From the NCBI RefSeq assembly GCF_001632365.1, contig NW_024468588.1, positions 39,579 to 72,689 of the forward strand: DNA of 33,111 bases. Reading direction: 5' to 3'. Numbering within the stretch: the first letter of the stretch is position 1; each line of letters opens with the position of its first letter. The notes beneath the pieces were generated by a model. The model was not told the origin of the DNA. It did not search any database and worked only from the letters and a program-made list of their open reading frames with translations. Made by a program: the position numbers and the translations under genes. The stretch is from Laetiporus sulphureus 93-53. Its lineage: Eukaryota; Basidiomycota; Agaricomycetes; Polyporales; Laetiporaceae. This document shows, in pieces, positions 1-10,121 of the stretch.

Positions 1-959
1 TGGATGAGATCGCAGCAGAATGTAACGCAACGAGCTCCGATTCGGACGAACTGTCGAACAGACCGTCCTCCGACATCGTTCGGACGGACAGGTCTTTGAG
101 AGCGCGCGTGGATGCGGGCATTGTGGCTGGATGCGTTCAGGTCGACGAGAGAGCGCTATGACGACACCAGCGTGGGCCACTGGGGAGTCCTTGTGTGGCG
201 CAAAGGTGAGCGAGCGAGCAGCCCCAGGGCGTTTGAGATCGATGAGCAACGCGAGCAAGCGACTGAGCGATAGCTTAGAGTCAAGAGCGAGCGACGCTTG
301 AGATGCCCGATGCCGATTCGCAGACTGGATGGTAGATCGATGCAAGATAAGGGCGTTACCCCAACGAGATCGTGAGGGTTAACGCGATAGCGCTCCGTTC
401 ACTTGAGTGGCCACCGGACTGCGCAGAGACGGTGATAGCTGATGGAACTCGACAGGTTGAGACAGACCGAGCAAGACGCAAGCACAATCCAAACTGCGAG
501 GATGTGGTCGACCGCACCTTCTGGCCACCGAGTCGGATGGTTGCGCTGTGCTTAAATATCTAGAGAAATAACCGACTTCGGCGGCAGCCACGCCAGCGTG
601 TGGCGTGGCAGCGACGCGTCTGTGGCACGACACGTGACGTTTGGCCACTCACAGGCCATGTAAGTGTGGTCACCGTCGAACAAGGATCTCACACATTCCG
701 GATAATACAAGGCGATGAAGACAACTCGTTTTTGCAACGAAAACATGACATCAATATCGAAGTACAGACCATCCGCTGTGTATATTAGCCTCGACGCTTA
801 GGTTAGGTTTGTTTTCAAATTGCCACTGGACCTGCAACACCGACATGTATGCAATCTGCAAGAGTGCTGCAGCAGAATGGATATCAAGATCGAGCACTCA
901 GAGAATGTAACGCAAGACGATCGCGCCTCACCCTACACCCTGCCCCTTCCCTGTGCTCG
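1..959. other. No recognisable gene; 3' flank of REX4
   Basis: No open frame here shows family resemblance or coherent splice structure, and the short open frames overlap each other on both strands. The last part is the probable 3' untranslated flank of the minus-strand exonuclease gene ending at 960. I see no RNA gene or repeat array. Confidence 0.6.
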
Positions 960-2540
960 CTACCCCTTCCTAGTCCCATCTCCCAGCTCTTTCCACCACT
1001 CCTTCTCTTTCGTTTTGCCCCCATCCAGCTTTGTAGCCTCCAATATCTTTCTCCTTTTCCGCACGACCACCGACAGGCCCGAGCTGATGCCTTTCCGCCC
1101 ACCGCCGGGGAACTCGGTAGCATTCGTCCTGTGTTTCTCTTTCGGCTTGTTTTTCTGTTTTGAGGAAGGCGATGTCGGAGAAGACTGAGGAGGTTCCTTC
1201 GCCTTTGCCCCTTGCGAGAGTTTACTGGATGTCGACGCTTTGCTCCGCGTGTCGTCGGTCATTGACTCCCGCTCATCATCTCCCTTCTCATCGTCCTCCG
1301 CCTCGACGTCCGCCCGCGCGCGCTTCTTCCCTTTAGCACCCGTCGATGGCTTATGACTATGGCCCTTCTCCCACTCACGCCGATGCAGCCGGTAAACAGC
1401 CATCGTTGCCCGCGCATCGATGACCTGAGAAGACGGACGGTATATCAGTCGACGCCAAAGCAGACGGAGAGAGTCACGCACACTTGAATGTTCACCCTCC
1501 TGGATCACCACGCCGAGCTCCTGGCGGACGAGGTGCCTCAGCGCGATGCGGCGCGAGCGCGTGAGATTGTGCCTGAATGCGTAGATCTGCGTGTCGCGTG
1601 TGTACGGGCGGGGATGTGAGAGGAGCAGGGCCTGCGGGTCGACGGGACGATTAGAAAGGTTCATAAAGTAGCACGCGAACGCACCTTGAGGTCATTATGC
1701 ACAGCATGCCCGACGAGTATCCGGTCCTCGAGCAGATCCGCCACCTCCTTCTGAGCCTCTTCGAACGATTTGGCTGCCAGCCAAGTCAAATCACCACCCA
1801 CCACTCCTCAGCACGACTAGTCAGCAGACGCACCATTGACCATGTCGCGCGGACGGATACCAGAGAACTGTGTGCGATAGTCGACGACACGCTCCTTCGG
1901 GCGGACGAACACGTCGAGGAGGACGACGCCGTGGAAGTTGACGAGCGAGACGCGCGCGAGGGCAGACTCGGCGCCTTCGAGCCCGACGCCGACCATCTCG
2001 CAGTCGAGCGAGAGGTACTTGCCTGGTCTGTGATCGGGGCCTGAGTACGGATCGGGCGGGGGTAGGAAGACTGTGCTCACACTCACTGCGTGTGGGAGGC
2101 TGGCACGGCGAGCGTGCCGGCGATCATGGCGCGTAGCGAGGATAGGGGCTCGCTGGTGCGCGTGTTGAGTGTGCTGAGGTCGTTCGGGGGTATCGTCATG
2201 GGTGGAGACCGAAGTGAGGGTGCAGAGGGGGAGGAGCCCCGAGGAAAGGTGTCGCCGGCGGAGAATGCGGTGGGTGAGGAACGAACACTATCACTTTCTA
2301 GCTTCCTCCGCTTCCTACTTCGGACATCCGCCAATGAAGAGGACTTATTCGCTTCTCCTGGTGTTTTTGAAGGGACAGAAGGCAGTTTCTGTGAGTAGTT
2401 AGCGCACGCGAGCATGTTGGAATGGACAGGGCTTGCCGTACCTTCTGAAGAGCAAGCCAGTTAGACGACGGCCGCTGTGCATGTACCTTCAAGCCTTGTC
2501 TTGCTTTTGCAACCGACTTCGGTGCCGCGGCAGAGGACAT
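960..2540 (-). CDS. REX4: REX4-type 3'-5' RNA exonuclease (DEDDh), six exons
   Basis: Nuclear/nucleolar exonuclease of the Rex4/ISG20 family; in yeast Rex4 acts in pre-rRNA (ITS1) processing. Exons by frame and GT-AG: 2540-2442, 2388-2087, 2027-1834, 1773-1685, 1631-1482, 1424-960; introns 53-60 nt. The spliced CDS is 1299 nt (432 aa) with consistent phases. The ATG at 2540 opens MSSAAAPKS. Exon 2 is low-complexity with a basic RSRKRRKLE stretch (possible nuclear signal). The catalytic core shows Exo [13 protein letters not shown], Exo [11 protein letters not shown] and Exo [16 protein letters not shown], so the DEDDh residues are present. The C-terminus is charged ([17 protein letters not shown], then a basic tail), as in fungal Rex4. 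It is divergent from the carrier gene. Least certain is the 59-nt intron 2028-2086, chosen because only that acceptor keeps frame into PGKYLSLD. Confidence 0.93.
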
Positions 2541-2666
2541 GGTGCAAGAAAAGAAACGAGAACGAGGAAGACAAACAACTCGCAGCCACAACCGTGCGCC
2601 CATCGCGCTAGCGCTTCGCCTCCGCCCTCCTCTTTCGGCTCACTAGTGTTCTCAACGTTCGCCGCA
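2541..2666. promoter_or_regulatory. Short divergent promoter region between REX4 and the carrier
   Basis: Only 126 bp separate the two ATG codons, which point away from each other, so both genes must draw promoter and 5' UTR sequence from this interval or from each other's first exon. I see no clear TATA box. The carrier side is pyrimidine-rich (CCTCCGCCCTCC), common upstream of fungal starts. Confidence 0.6.
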
Positions 2667-4524
2667 ATGAACTTACAGACGATCAACGAGCTCGTCGCCG
2701 GCAGCATCGGCGGCGCCGCGCAGGTGCTCGTCGGACAACCGCTCGACACCATCAAAACCCGCGCGCAGATCGCTCCCAGTCAGTTCATCTCCCCTCATTG
2801 TTCCCGCTCGTAATATTGTCTGACAAGCCGTGCCTCATGCGTCACGTACAAACTCCCCCCGCACGACCGCGGCCGCGTGCTCTAGAGGGGATGTTTGTCA
2901 GTGCGATTGTGCTGTTGGGGATGCAGGACGCGTTGAATGAGTGTGTCTGGAATCCAGAAAGGCCCGATGGACATCCTTATGCAGACGATACGCAAGGAAG
3001 GGTTCTTTGCATTGTACAAAGGTAAGTACAGATTACTTCGTCACTGTATACCGACCTTGCCTTCCGCACCCACTCCACTGGACCAACTCACAAGCCACCA
3101 TCCTCCACTTCTCTCTTCGCTCCTTCGCGTCGGGCTCTCTAAATCGCTCCCTGATGCGATGACGAGAATATAACATGTACTCGCAGGCATGGCCAGCCCA
3201 CTACTCGGCATCGCCGGCGTAAACTCCCTCCTCTTCGCCGCCTACGGCACCTCCAAACGCATCCTCTCCCCCTTCCCACAACTCTCCCTCCAACAAATCG
3301 CCGCAGCAGGCGCGATGGCCGGCGCCGCAAACGCCATATTAGCCAGTCCAGGTAAGCACGCGTGTACTTTGACTTGCGCCGCGCGATCGCTCGTAACATG
3401 ATGGCGTGCACCGATGCGCGTTGCGATCTACAGTGGAGATGTTCAAGATCCGCATGCAAGGTCAGTATGGCGGTGTGGGGGATAAGCGGCTCAGAGACGT
3501 CGCGAGGGAGATGTGGGCGCAGTGGGGGTTCCGGAAAGGAGTGATGCGCGGGTATTGGATCACGGTGGCACGGGAGATACCAGCGTATGCGGGGTGCGTT
3601 CCCATCTCGTTGCCTCTCTTATTTCTCTGCCATTGTCGACCATGACGTTGGAGAGATCAACAGTGAGACGAGATTAACTGACGAAGTTGTGGCGACGACG
3701 TGGTTGTTGCAGGTTCTATTCCGGTAGGTCTTGGCACTGAGGCAGCCGTATTGATGTGACACTGCTCGCACCGCGCAGCGTTTGAGTTCTCGAGACGGAA
3801 GTTTGCAGATCGCTACGGTGGCCCAACAAAGGTCCCGGTATGGGCATTGCTCGTGAGCGGGGCAGGCGGCGGGGTGCGTGCAGCCGAATGCATCATCCCG
3901 TCTTCCAACCTCACAAATACATCTGACCTCAGATTGCCTACTGGCTTGCATGTTATCCGCTAGGTGAGGACATCCTCCTCGTAAAGCATCCATCCGTAAC
4001 CCAATGCAATTCACATCCCTCTAGACGTGGTGAAATCGCGCGTTCAACTACGCGACACGCCGCCGACGGGGACGCCCGTGCAGTACATCGCGCGTGAGCT
4101 GCTGGCAGTCGTGCACGAGGGCGGATGGTCAGTGCACAATCTTCTCATCTAGCTCTCGACGACCTCTCATCGCATTTTCCAGGACGGGATTGTTCAGAGG
4201 GTTATCTCCGTCGTGTGAGTGGATGCTCGTCTTCGACTTCTCTCCGAATGGTCGATGACAGCTTCTCCCTTTGCCCACTAGTGTTGAGGAGGTGAGTCAT
4301 CTGTGGTGATCACCAGAGTCATAGCGGTGACGCTGAAGGACGTGTCCAGCATCCCGGCCGCTGCGAGCACATTCGCGGCGTATGAGATTACAAGAGGTAC
4401 GTATTCCCCGCCGATCACACCGCCATCCGCTCTTCGGCTGTGTGGGCGCCACGATAACCGCACGCTGACCTCACTCACGAACTGCTTTCGCGCAGAATGG
4501 TTGAGGGAGGCTACAGGCGTTTAA
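2667..4524 (+). CDS. Mitochondrial carrier (SLC25 family), 13 exons, carnitine/ornithine/YMC-like
   Basis: Six-helix carrier of the inner mitochondrial membrane. Exons: 2667-2778, 2886-2896, 2958-3021, 3187-3351, 3434-3593, 3713-3723, 3779-3873, 3933-3963, 4025-4127, 4183-4214, 4282-4291, 4350-4396, 4496-4524. These sum to 870 nt (289 aa), the usual family length, with every phase consistent. Three carrier signatures are visible: PLDTIKTRAQ (residues 25-34), SPVEMFKIRMQ (116-126) and YPLDVVKSRVQ (214-224). PxE replaces PxD in the second repeat, as in carnitine/acylcarnitine, ornithine and YMC-type carriers. WITVAREIPAYAG lies near residues 158-170. The substrate cannot be assigned from sequence. 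Three exons are only 10-11 nt long, so automatic models would probably truncate or frameshift this gene. The start is the first ATG of the first signature-bearing exon. Confidence 0.92.
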
Positions 4525-5731
4525 CGTTTGGTTGTCGTGCTCGACGGACGCGTGAAACGTGTAGGGGGCGGCTATGAGGATATCTCGGCATCTGTGGAGT
4601 GAAAATGCTAGGTTGGCTTTGGTTTTTCTCTCCCTTGTGTCGATGATCCGCGGGTGATTATGCCAGGTTTTATTTCAAATCTGTGCACCCATAGGCAACG
4701 ACTCATCACCTAGCGCCATCGGCGATGATTTACAAGCTCGGCGGTGGACCATCAAAACTACTCATGTCTAGTGCTGCGGACTCGAGTAAGACGCTGCGTG
4801 CTCGTTACGTTTTATCAAGAATGCTCCCTCGCTGCGCCTTTCTCAGGTTATTCGTTTGAAGGTTTGTTTTGACCGTTGTAGCGCCGTTCGCATCTGTCTT
4901 TGCCCGCTATTTTGGTGATTCGAGGAGCGCTCCGGGAACGATGAAGACAAATTCTTGACTCCGGCTCGGCGGCCTGTCTTGCTCTGCTCACGTTTGTTTT
5001 CTCTCCATCTGGGAGGTGACTTGTTCTCGCAACCGTGCTGGGAGCTTCCTGCCTCCTGTTGATGGGTTCGTCCGCGCCGTGGCTAGATTTGTTGAATTCG
5101 CTCCTGGCTCTTCTCGTCTCGCGGGCTGTTCATCCCACCCGAGGCATGCTGGCTCGAGGTACGCACAGTGAGTGGTTCGAAGGGAGTAAGGGTGAAAAGA
5201 GGGTGACGTACTCAGCCATCTTCTTGCGGACTCGCCCGCCTTACTAGGAATGTCCATGAGGAGCGCGCTGGAAGACGTCGAAGTCGGACTTCTTTCATCC
5301 TTCGTCTGCTCCCAAGGCATTCTCGATGGGCAGATATCCCAACTGTCGTGATGGCATGAATTGTTCCTGTCATGTTTCTATGAAATTCCTCGGTATACCA
5401 GGTTTAGCAGATTTACTGGGTTGTGTCGTGCAGTTGCTCCGATATAGGCCTGTCAAGATGGCGGACAATGGCCTTTCTGATTCATAACAGACTGCTGGCT
5501 TTTCCTGATGACTCTTTGCTCTCGAAGCTGGAAGGCCGATTACTCTGTCAGTGTATTTCATCACACGGAACTCTTGGATGAGAAAGGTCAGCAGGGTCTT
5601 GTTCATCACAATGGTTCTGCGCATGTGCTGGCGTGGGTACGTCGGCCGCCTCGTTGACCTCGACTATATATCAACGCTGTTCCGTGAATTGAACCGTTGA
5701 ATTGCCTAGCGTTAAGACCGCACTAGAACGA

Positions 5732-5775
5732 ACTCCATGCATGCATCTGTCTCGAGACAGATGCATGCATGGAGT
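5732..5775. repeat. Perfect 44 bp palindrome
   Basis: The 22 bases at 5732-5753 are the exact reverse complement of 5754-5775, with no spacer, centred on CTCGAG. Each arm contains ATGCATGCAT. As single-stranded DNA or RNA it would form a long hairpin with almost no loop. It is followed at once by a second palindrome. Confidence 0.95.
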
Positions 5776-5791
5776 GCCGGAGCTCCGGCAC
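5774..5791. repeat. 18 bp GC-rich palindrome adjoining the 44 bp one
   Basis: GTGCCGGAGCTCCGGCAC is fully self-complementary and shares two bases with the right edge of the 44 bp palindrome. The pair makes two tandem inverted repeats in 60 bp. Confidence 0.95.
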
Positions 5792-7733
5792 ACGGATTTA
5801 CTTCTCTTACCTCATAACTCGGAACATACGGGTCCGATTCATCACCACATCGTTAGAGGGCTGTGCGACGAACACCATCATCCGAGTCGCATTGTGGTCA
5901 TCCATGTTCCTGCTTGGTCTCTGTTCCGGCACCTTCCAGATTGCTCGTTCCTTTGCCGAGGACATAATCCGAGCTGGAAGGCATTTCAACCGGGAACAGG
6001 CTAGGGTCTTCAAGATCGCTGCTGAGGAAAGTATCTGCTCTATTATAACCGCAAGTGCAGACTGTTTTGAATGCCTCGCTCGAGTTGTATTTCGTCACCT
6101 CGACGTCATGTGCCTCTTCGTGCCGAGGTTGGCGTGATCGCCGTCTTCTTCTTCTGAATTGGAACCACCTTCGATGAAAGAAGTGCATCACGAACGATAA
6201 GAACCGCATGCGTATGCTGATGATAACTTGGCCACTACACGCCACACGTCCAGCCTGGCATGATATTCAAATATGTACAAGCATCGATTCTGCATTGAAT
6301 AGCAGCGCTTGCAATGCAATATAATATTCGGTGCGTCTCCCCGGTTCCAATTGTTTCGTGGCCATGCGTATCTGACAGATGTTCTTGTCGATCACGCTTT
6401 GATTAAAAAACTAATCAGTTTGATGGATTTCGGCCTCTTCGTTCGGCTGTTGCTTACCCCTCCCCGGCTTGTCGTGACAGGTCGGAGCGCGTGCTGATGA
6501 CAGTGCGATGGCGCGGATGGAAATTGGGTACGCAGTCTCGTACTCGGCTCTTGACTACTCTCACACAGCCACCTCAGGAAAAGATGAGGTCTGGACAATT
6601 GACCAGCTGGCTCGGGCACGTTGCACCGTTCTCAACACTTGCCTTTGCTCTCATCTTCGATCTGTCCGCAGTGCAGTGCTTGTGCTGAGAGAGAAGCCCA
6701 CTGCTGGCATGTTCATGATTATTTGGATTCTTACATTGACAGTCTCCGCTCAAGCCTTTTGTCCATCAGTGCCGCGTCCCTCCCGGCATCAACACGACTC
6801 GGCGACTCGCTGGGGCTGGATGGATGCAATTTCTCGTACTCTGACTCGCATCTGTGGTTCTCGCCTTCTTGTTCATGAATCATCTTCTCGCGCTCAGCAT
6901 TTTCACCGCAGAAGACGCGCAAAGCCTCTAAAGGCAAATTCTCCCGGTTTTGTATCAGAGCGCCAGCGATCCGACACCACTCCTAGCTGTGCCTCATCTG
7001 TTGCAAGTGGATCCTACTACCTGCAAATGCACCCGTGGCTCACTCTTACACACGGGCGAGTCATTGTGGTTTTCGAGAGTGAACAAGGGGGGTGAGCCTT
7101 GGTCGATGCGCTTCACACGCGGCACGATGAGGGTTTGTCTCAATCTATCATCTTCTTATTACACCCTTGATGCAACATTTTCTCTCCCAGCTCACACAGT
7201 CCTATGATCAGAACAGATTGCTCAAGGTGCGTGGATGATGTGAGTACGTTTCACATATAGAAACGCCCAGCGCGCTAATCAAAGCTCTCAGTCAGCGAAT
7301 GATGCAGGAACCTGACCATCCGTCCAATCTGGGCATCGCGCAGGGCACATTGAGCAGGATATGGCATCGGCCGCACTCTGTCTGCATTGTCTGTTCCCAT
7401 CGCGCACGTCCAGCAGAGGAAGGATAGGGTCCATGCCCTGAATGACATTGAAGAGTGCGTTTCTAGGTTCTCGGCGATCATCAGCTCACCATCAGAAGAT
7501 GCAGATGCAGCAGCACGCTTGGGGCACACGCACACGCCGGTCCGGGTGTGCCTTTTACCACTCATTGATGCTGTGCCCACAGTTTTTACCATGCTCGGAT
7601 CTCCGCTCCAAGACCTCGAGCGTCGAATCGCTCGACTCGGAGGTCGCCCACCGTCCACTCGCCTCGAACATCGCGAACAGACCCCACACAAGCAGAGCCC
7701 CGGCGCAGGCTCTCTCCCTCTCCCGCTGGCGAC

Positions 7734-8891
7734 ATGTCGCAGCACGCGACGCGCGCGTCGTCGACACCCAATCTGAGTCCGACCCCACCGGGAGTCGTCC
7801 CAACGCAGATTGGCGCCAGCACAGCTCCGCCAGCCTCGTCGCGCTCTTCAACGCCTCTGCCTGCGCTCCCGCCGTCGCATGCCCCGCGGCATAGCAGCTC
7901 CACGATGTACCCTCTCTCCCCCGTCTCACCCGTATTCTCGCCGAACCTCGCTAGGAGCGGCAGCCGCGCGCGGAGGCCAGGGATGGAGCCCGTGCTGGAG
8001 GATAGCAGCACCGATCAGCGCGTCAACAGCGAGTCACGCCAGCTGCCGTCGCCGCCGGCCTCTCCTGACCAGCCCCAGCCGACTACGAGAGGATCCCGAC
8101 GTCCGAGCCTGGCGGGCAGCCATTCTTCCTCTCCTGCGCTCCCGTTCCGGCCCCGCTCGTCCACCGTGACAGGCCCATCAATGCTCCTCGCGGGTGCCTT
8201 CCGTTCCAACCCACGACACTCGACCGCGCCGTCACCGCACGTTTCCTCGACCCTGCAGGCGCATCCACCATCCGTGCCCTCTTCCTCTGCGCAATCGTCG
8301 CGTTCGCGCGCGACCTCTGTGGATTTCAGTTCCCAAGCGCAGGATATCCGGCCGGCGATAGACGCATTCCGGCGGATGAGCACCACGGACATACGCCAGC
8401 TGCGGCCGTCCACTGCCGTTCGCGAAGACGCAGAGCGCGAACATGCATTCTTGCGAACGTCAGATGCGTTGCGCGCGCCGCCGCACTACGACAAGGCAGG
8501 CCATTCGTCCGCGCGGAAGGACGAGCCTAGAGTCGCACACCAGTCTGCGTCTACCGCGTCCGCTTCCGCGCAGGCACCGAGACCGTCGACGTCGCACGGG
8601 CACCCAGAAACGCGCTCCTACTCGCATCAAAACCAGCCCGTCCTCGTGAAGCGCAAAGACAGCCTCGCGCTGCGCCCGATCCCGGTCTCTCATTTCATGC
8701 AGCCGGGTGTCAACAGGACGCTAGGCGGCGGGTCGACACGCCCGCGCTCGAGCAGCGTGATGAGCGAACGCTCCCTACCCCGCCCTCTTCCCCCGATTGA
8801 TCCCAGTTCCCCGCTGGAGCTAAGCGTCCCGTTCTCACACTCTTCGGAGAGTGAGGAGGGGACCAAACGCTCCACGCACGAATCGTCGTGA
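7734..8891 (+). CDS. Ser/Pro/Arg-rich intrinsically disordered protein, function unknown
   Basis: A single open frame of 385 aa from an ATG at 7734 to TGA. No conserved domain is recognised. Composition is dominated by Ser, Pro, Arg, Ala and Thr, with short repeats such as SSSPALPFRPRSS and PLSPVSPVFSP that look like proline-directed kinase sites. The most ordered-looking piece is near residues 206-225 (IRPAIDAFRRMSTTDIRQL). The frame stays open upstream to 7569 with the same Ser/Pro/Arg character, so the true start may lie further 5', possibly in an upstream exon. Long open frames on the opposite strand are probably GC-driven shadows. It may be a regulatory or scaffold protein, but the sequence does not show which. 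It is tail-to-tail with the gene ending at 9053. Confidence 0.6.
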   Translation: MSQHATRASSTPNLSPTPPGVVPTQIGASTAPPASSRSSTPLPALPPSHAPRHSSSTMYPLSPVSPVFSPNLARSGSRARRPGMEPVLEDSSTDQRVNSESRQLPSPPASPDQPQPTTRGSRRPSLAGSHSSSPALPFRPRSSTVTGPSMLLAGAFRSNPRHSTAPSPHVSSTLQAHPPSVPSSSAQSSRSRATSVDFSSQAQDIRPAIDAFRRMSTTDIRQLRPSTAVREDAEREHAFLRTSDALRAPPHYDKAGHSSARKDEPRVAHQSASTASASAQAPRPSTSHGHPETRSYSHQNQPVLVKRKDSLALRPIPVSHFMQPGVNRTLGGGSTRPRSSSVMSERSLPRPLPPIDPSSPLELSVPFSHSSESEEGTKRSTHESS

Positions 8892-9052
8892 TATCTTTGT
8901 CGTCTCAATTGTTGTTGTTGCTGTCGACGTCCTACGGGTCCATGGTGTGCTCTATTTAACGACGAATGTGTAGGCTGTTGTACGTATCGCGCACGCACTG
9001 TATTATAGACCATGGATGGCCGTAGTATACGCTCTATGCATGTACCCTCGCT

Positions 9053-10121
9053 CTACATCGACTCGTCGTCCGACGGTGGGCCCTTCTTCCACTTTTCCCA
9101 CATGCGCGAGCAGACGGTGCGCGCGAGGACGAACGGTTCCTCGGTGAAGGCCTTGTCCCACATGCGCTGTGCGAACGTCCACTGCGCGCCGGTGTGCAGG
9201 CTCTCGTGGGTGAGCTCGAGCGCTCGGTGTGTCGGCGCGAGCAGGGTGCGTATCTGCTCGTGGATGGGCGGGATTTGCGGGGGCAAGGGCAGCAAGAGGG
9301 ATTGGCCACTTGAGGTGAATGTTAGTCGCGAGTGAGTGGCAGGCTGCTGATTGAGAATACGCACGCGAGATCCGGGAACGGTCGTCGTGCGGGGACCGAT
9401 GGAGGCTGGATTGGCTCTTGTATACTCGGCTTTGTTAACTCCGGATGCAGGGCCTCCTCAGCGATAGCAGGCGTCGGCGACGGTGGCTGAACTCCCTTGA
9501 AGCTCCTCTGTCGCTGCTGCTGGTGTTCCCACTCCTCAGTCATCCGCTGCTTATACCGCTCCCACTCAGTCTGCCGCTCCAAATCATTCATCATCAAATC
9601 AATCCTCTCCTGCGCCGCCCATCGACTCTTGCTGAACCACAAATAGTACCCTTCGTCCCAGTGCTTCTCCTCTCTGTGCGCACCGTGCCCGTCGTGCTCG
9701 GGCGTCTCGCCTGTGATGAGGTCTATGACTCCGGGTGCGTGCTGGCCTTCTGGCGGGAGGGGATACTTGATTGTTGCGGTGGATCTTTGTCCGTCGTGCG
9801 CTGCGATGACTCGGGAGACCTCGTGTGCGAAGACGTGGCGGATACAGATCGTCCGGCAGGAGGGCTCGCGCTGCTCCGCCCGTCCGCGTACCGTCTGCGA
9901 GCAATATGTGACGCATCGTTCGTCCACTTGAGGAGAGTACCTTCCTGTGCCGTCTGCGTGAGCCTCGATATGGTCTGTGATATCCTGAGAGACGTACCCT
10001 TCGGCTGGCGGACGATCTTTATGGATGGGAACTGGGACCAATAGATGGGGAATGGCCTGGCGGGTATGTTCGAGCTCGAGCCGTCCGGCACAGGCCGTGT
10101 GCCTCCAGTGCTTGATGACAT
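9053..10121 (-). CDS. Uncharacterised three-exon fungal protein, about 320 aa
   Basis: ATG at 10121. Exon 1 is 10121-9998, exon 2 about 9953-9365, exon 3 9308-9053 (TAG). The 9309-9364 intron (56 nt, GTGCGT...CAAG) joins phases exactly. The first intron starts at 9997 (GTACGT) and has two in-frame acceptors giving 44 or 53 nt, so length is 322 or 319 aa. No family is recognised. There is a hydrophilic N-terminus (PARPFPIYWSQFPSIKIVRQ), a central region with EEKHWDEGYYLWFSKSRWAA, a charged helical stretch (ERYKQRMTEEWEHQQQRQR) that could coil, a Pro-rich linker, and a Trp-rich C-terminus (CSRMWEKWKKGPPSDDESM). No signal peptide or membrane segment is evident. Phase-consistent splicing and compositional coherence support a real gene; the function is unknown. 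Confidence 0.75.

Larger units (their letters stand above)
4525..7568. other. Gene-poor interval of about 3 kb
   Basis: No frame longer than about 200 codons and none with a recognisable domain. Candidates at 4988-5320 (minus), 5769-6137 (plus), 5898-6245 (minus) and 6508-7095 (plus) overlap one another in opposite strands and show no splice-consistent extension. The one striking feature is the palindrome pair at 5732-5791. A non-coding transcript or a very degraded element cannot be excluded. Confidence 0.55.

Noticed and set aside
799..815. TTAGGTTAGG telomere-like repeat
   Set aside because: Only two imperfect units, inside ordinary sequence; not an array.
5769..6137. Plus-strand frame of 122 codons with hydrophobic stretches, resembling a membrane-protein fragment
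   Set aside because: No conserved family motif, no splice-consistent extension, overlapped by an equally long minus frame, and it begins inside the palindromes.
8015..8693. Several long open frames on the minus strand opposite the Ser/Pro-rich gene
   Set aside because: They fit GC-rich antisense shadows: Arg/Gly-rich composition, no domains, and no agreement between frames.
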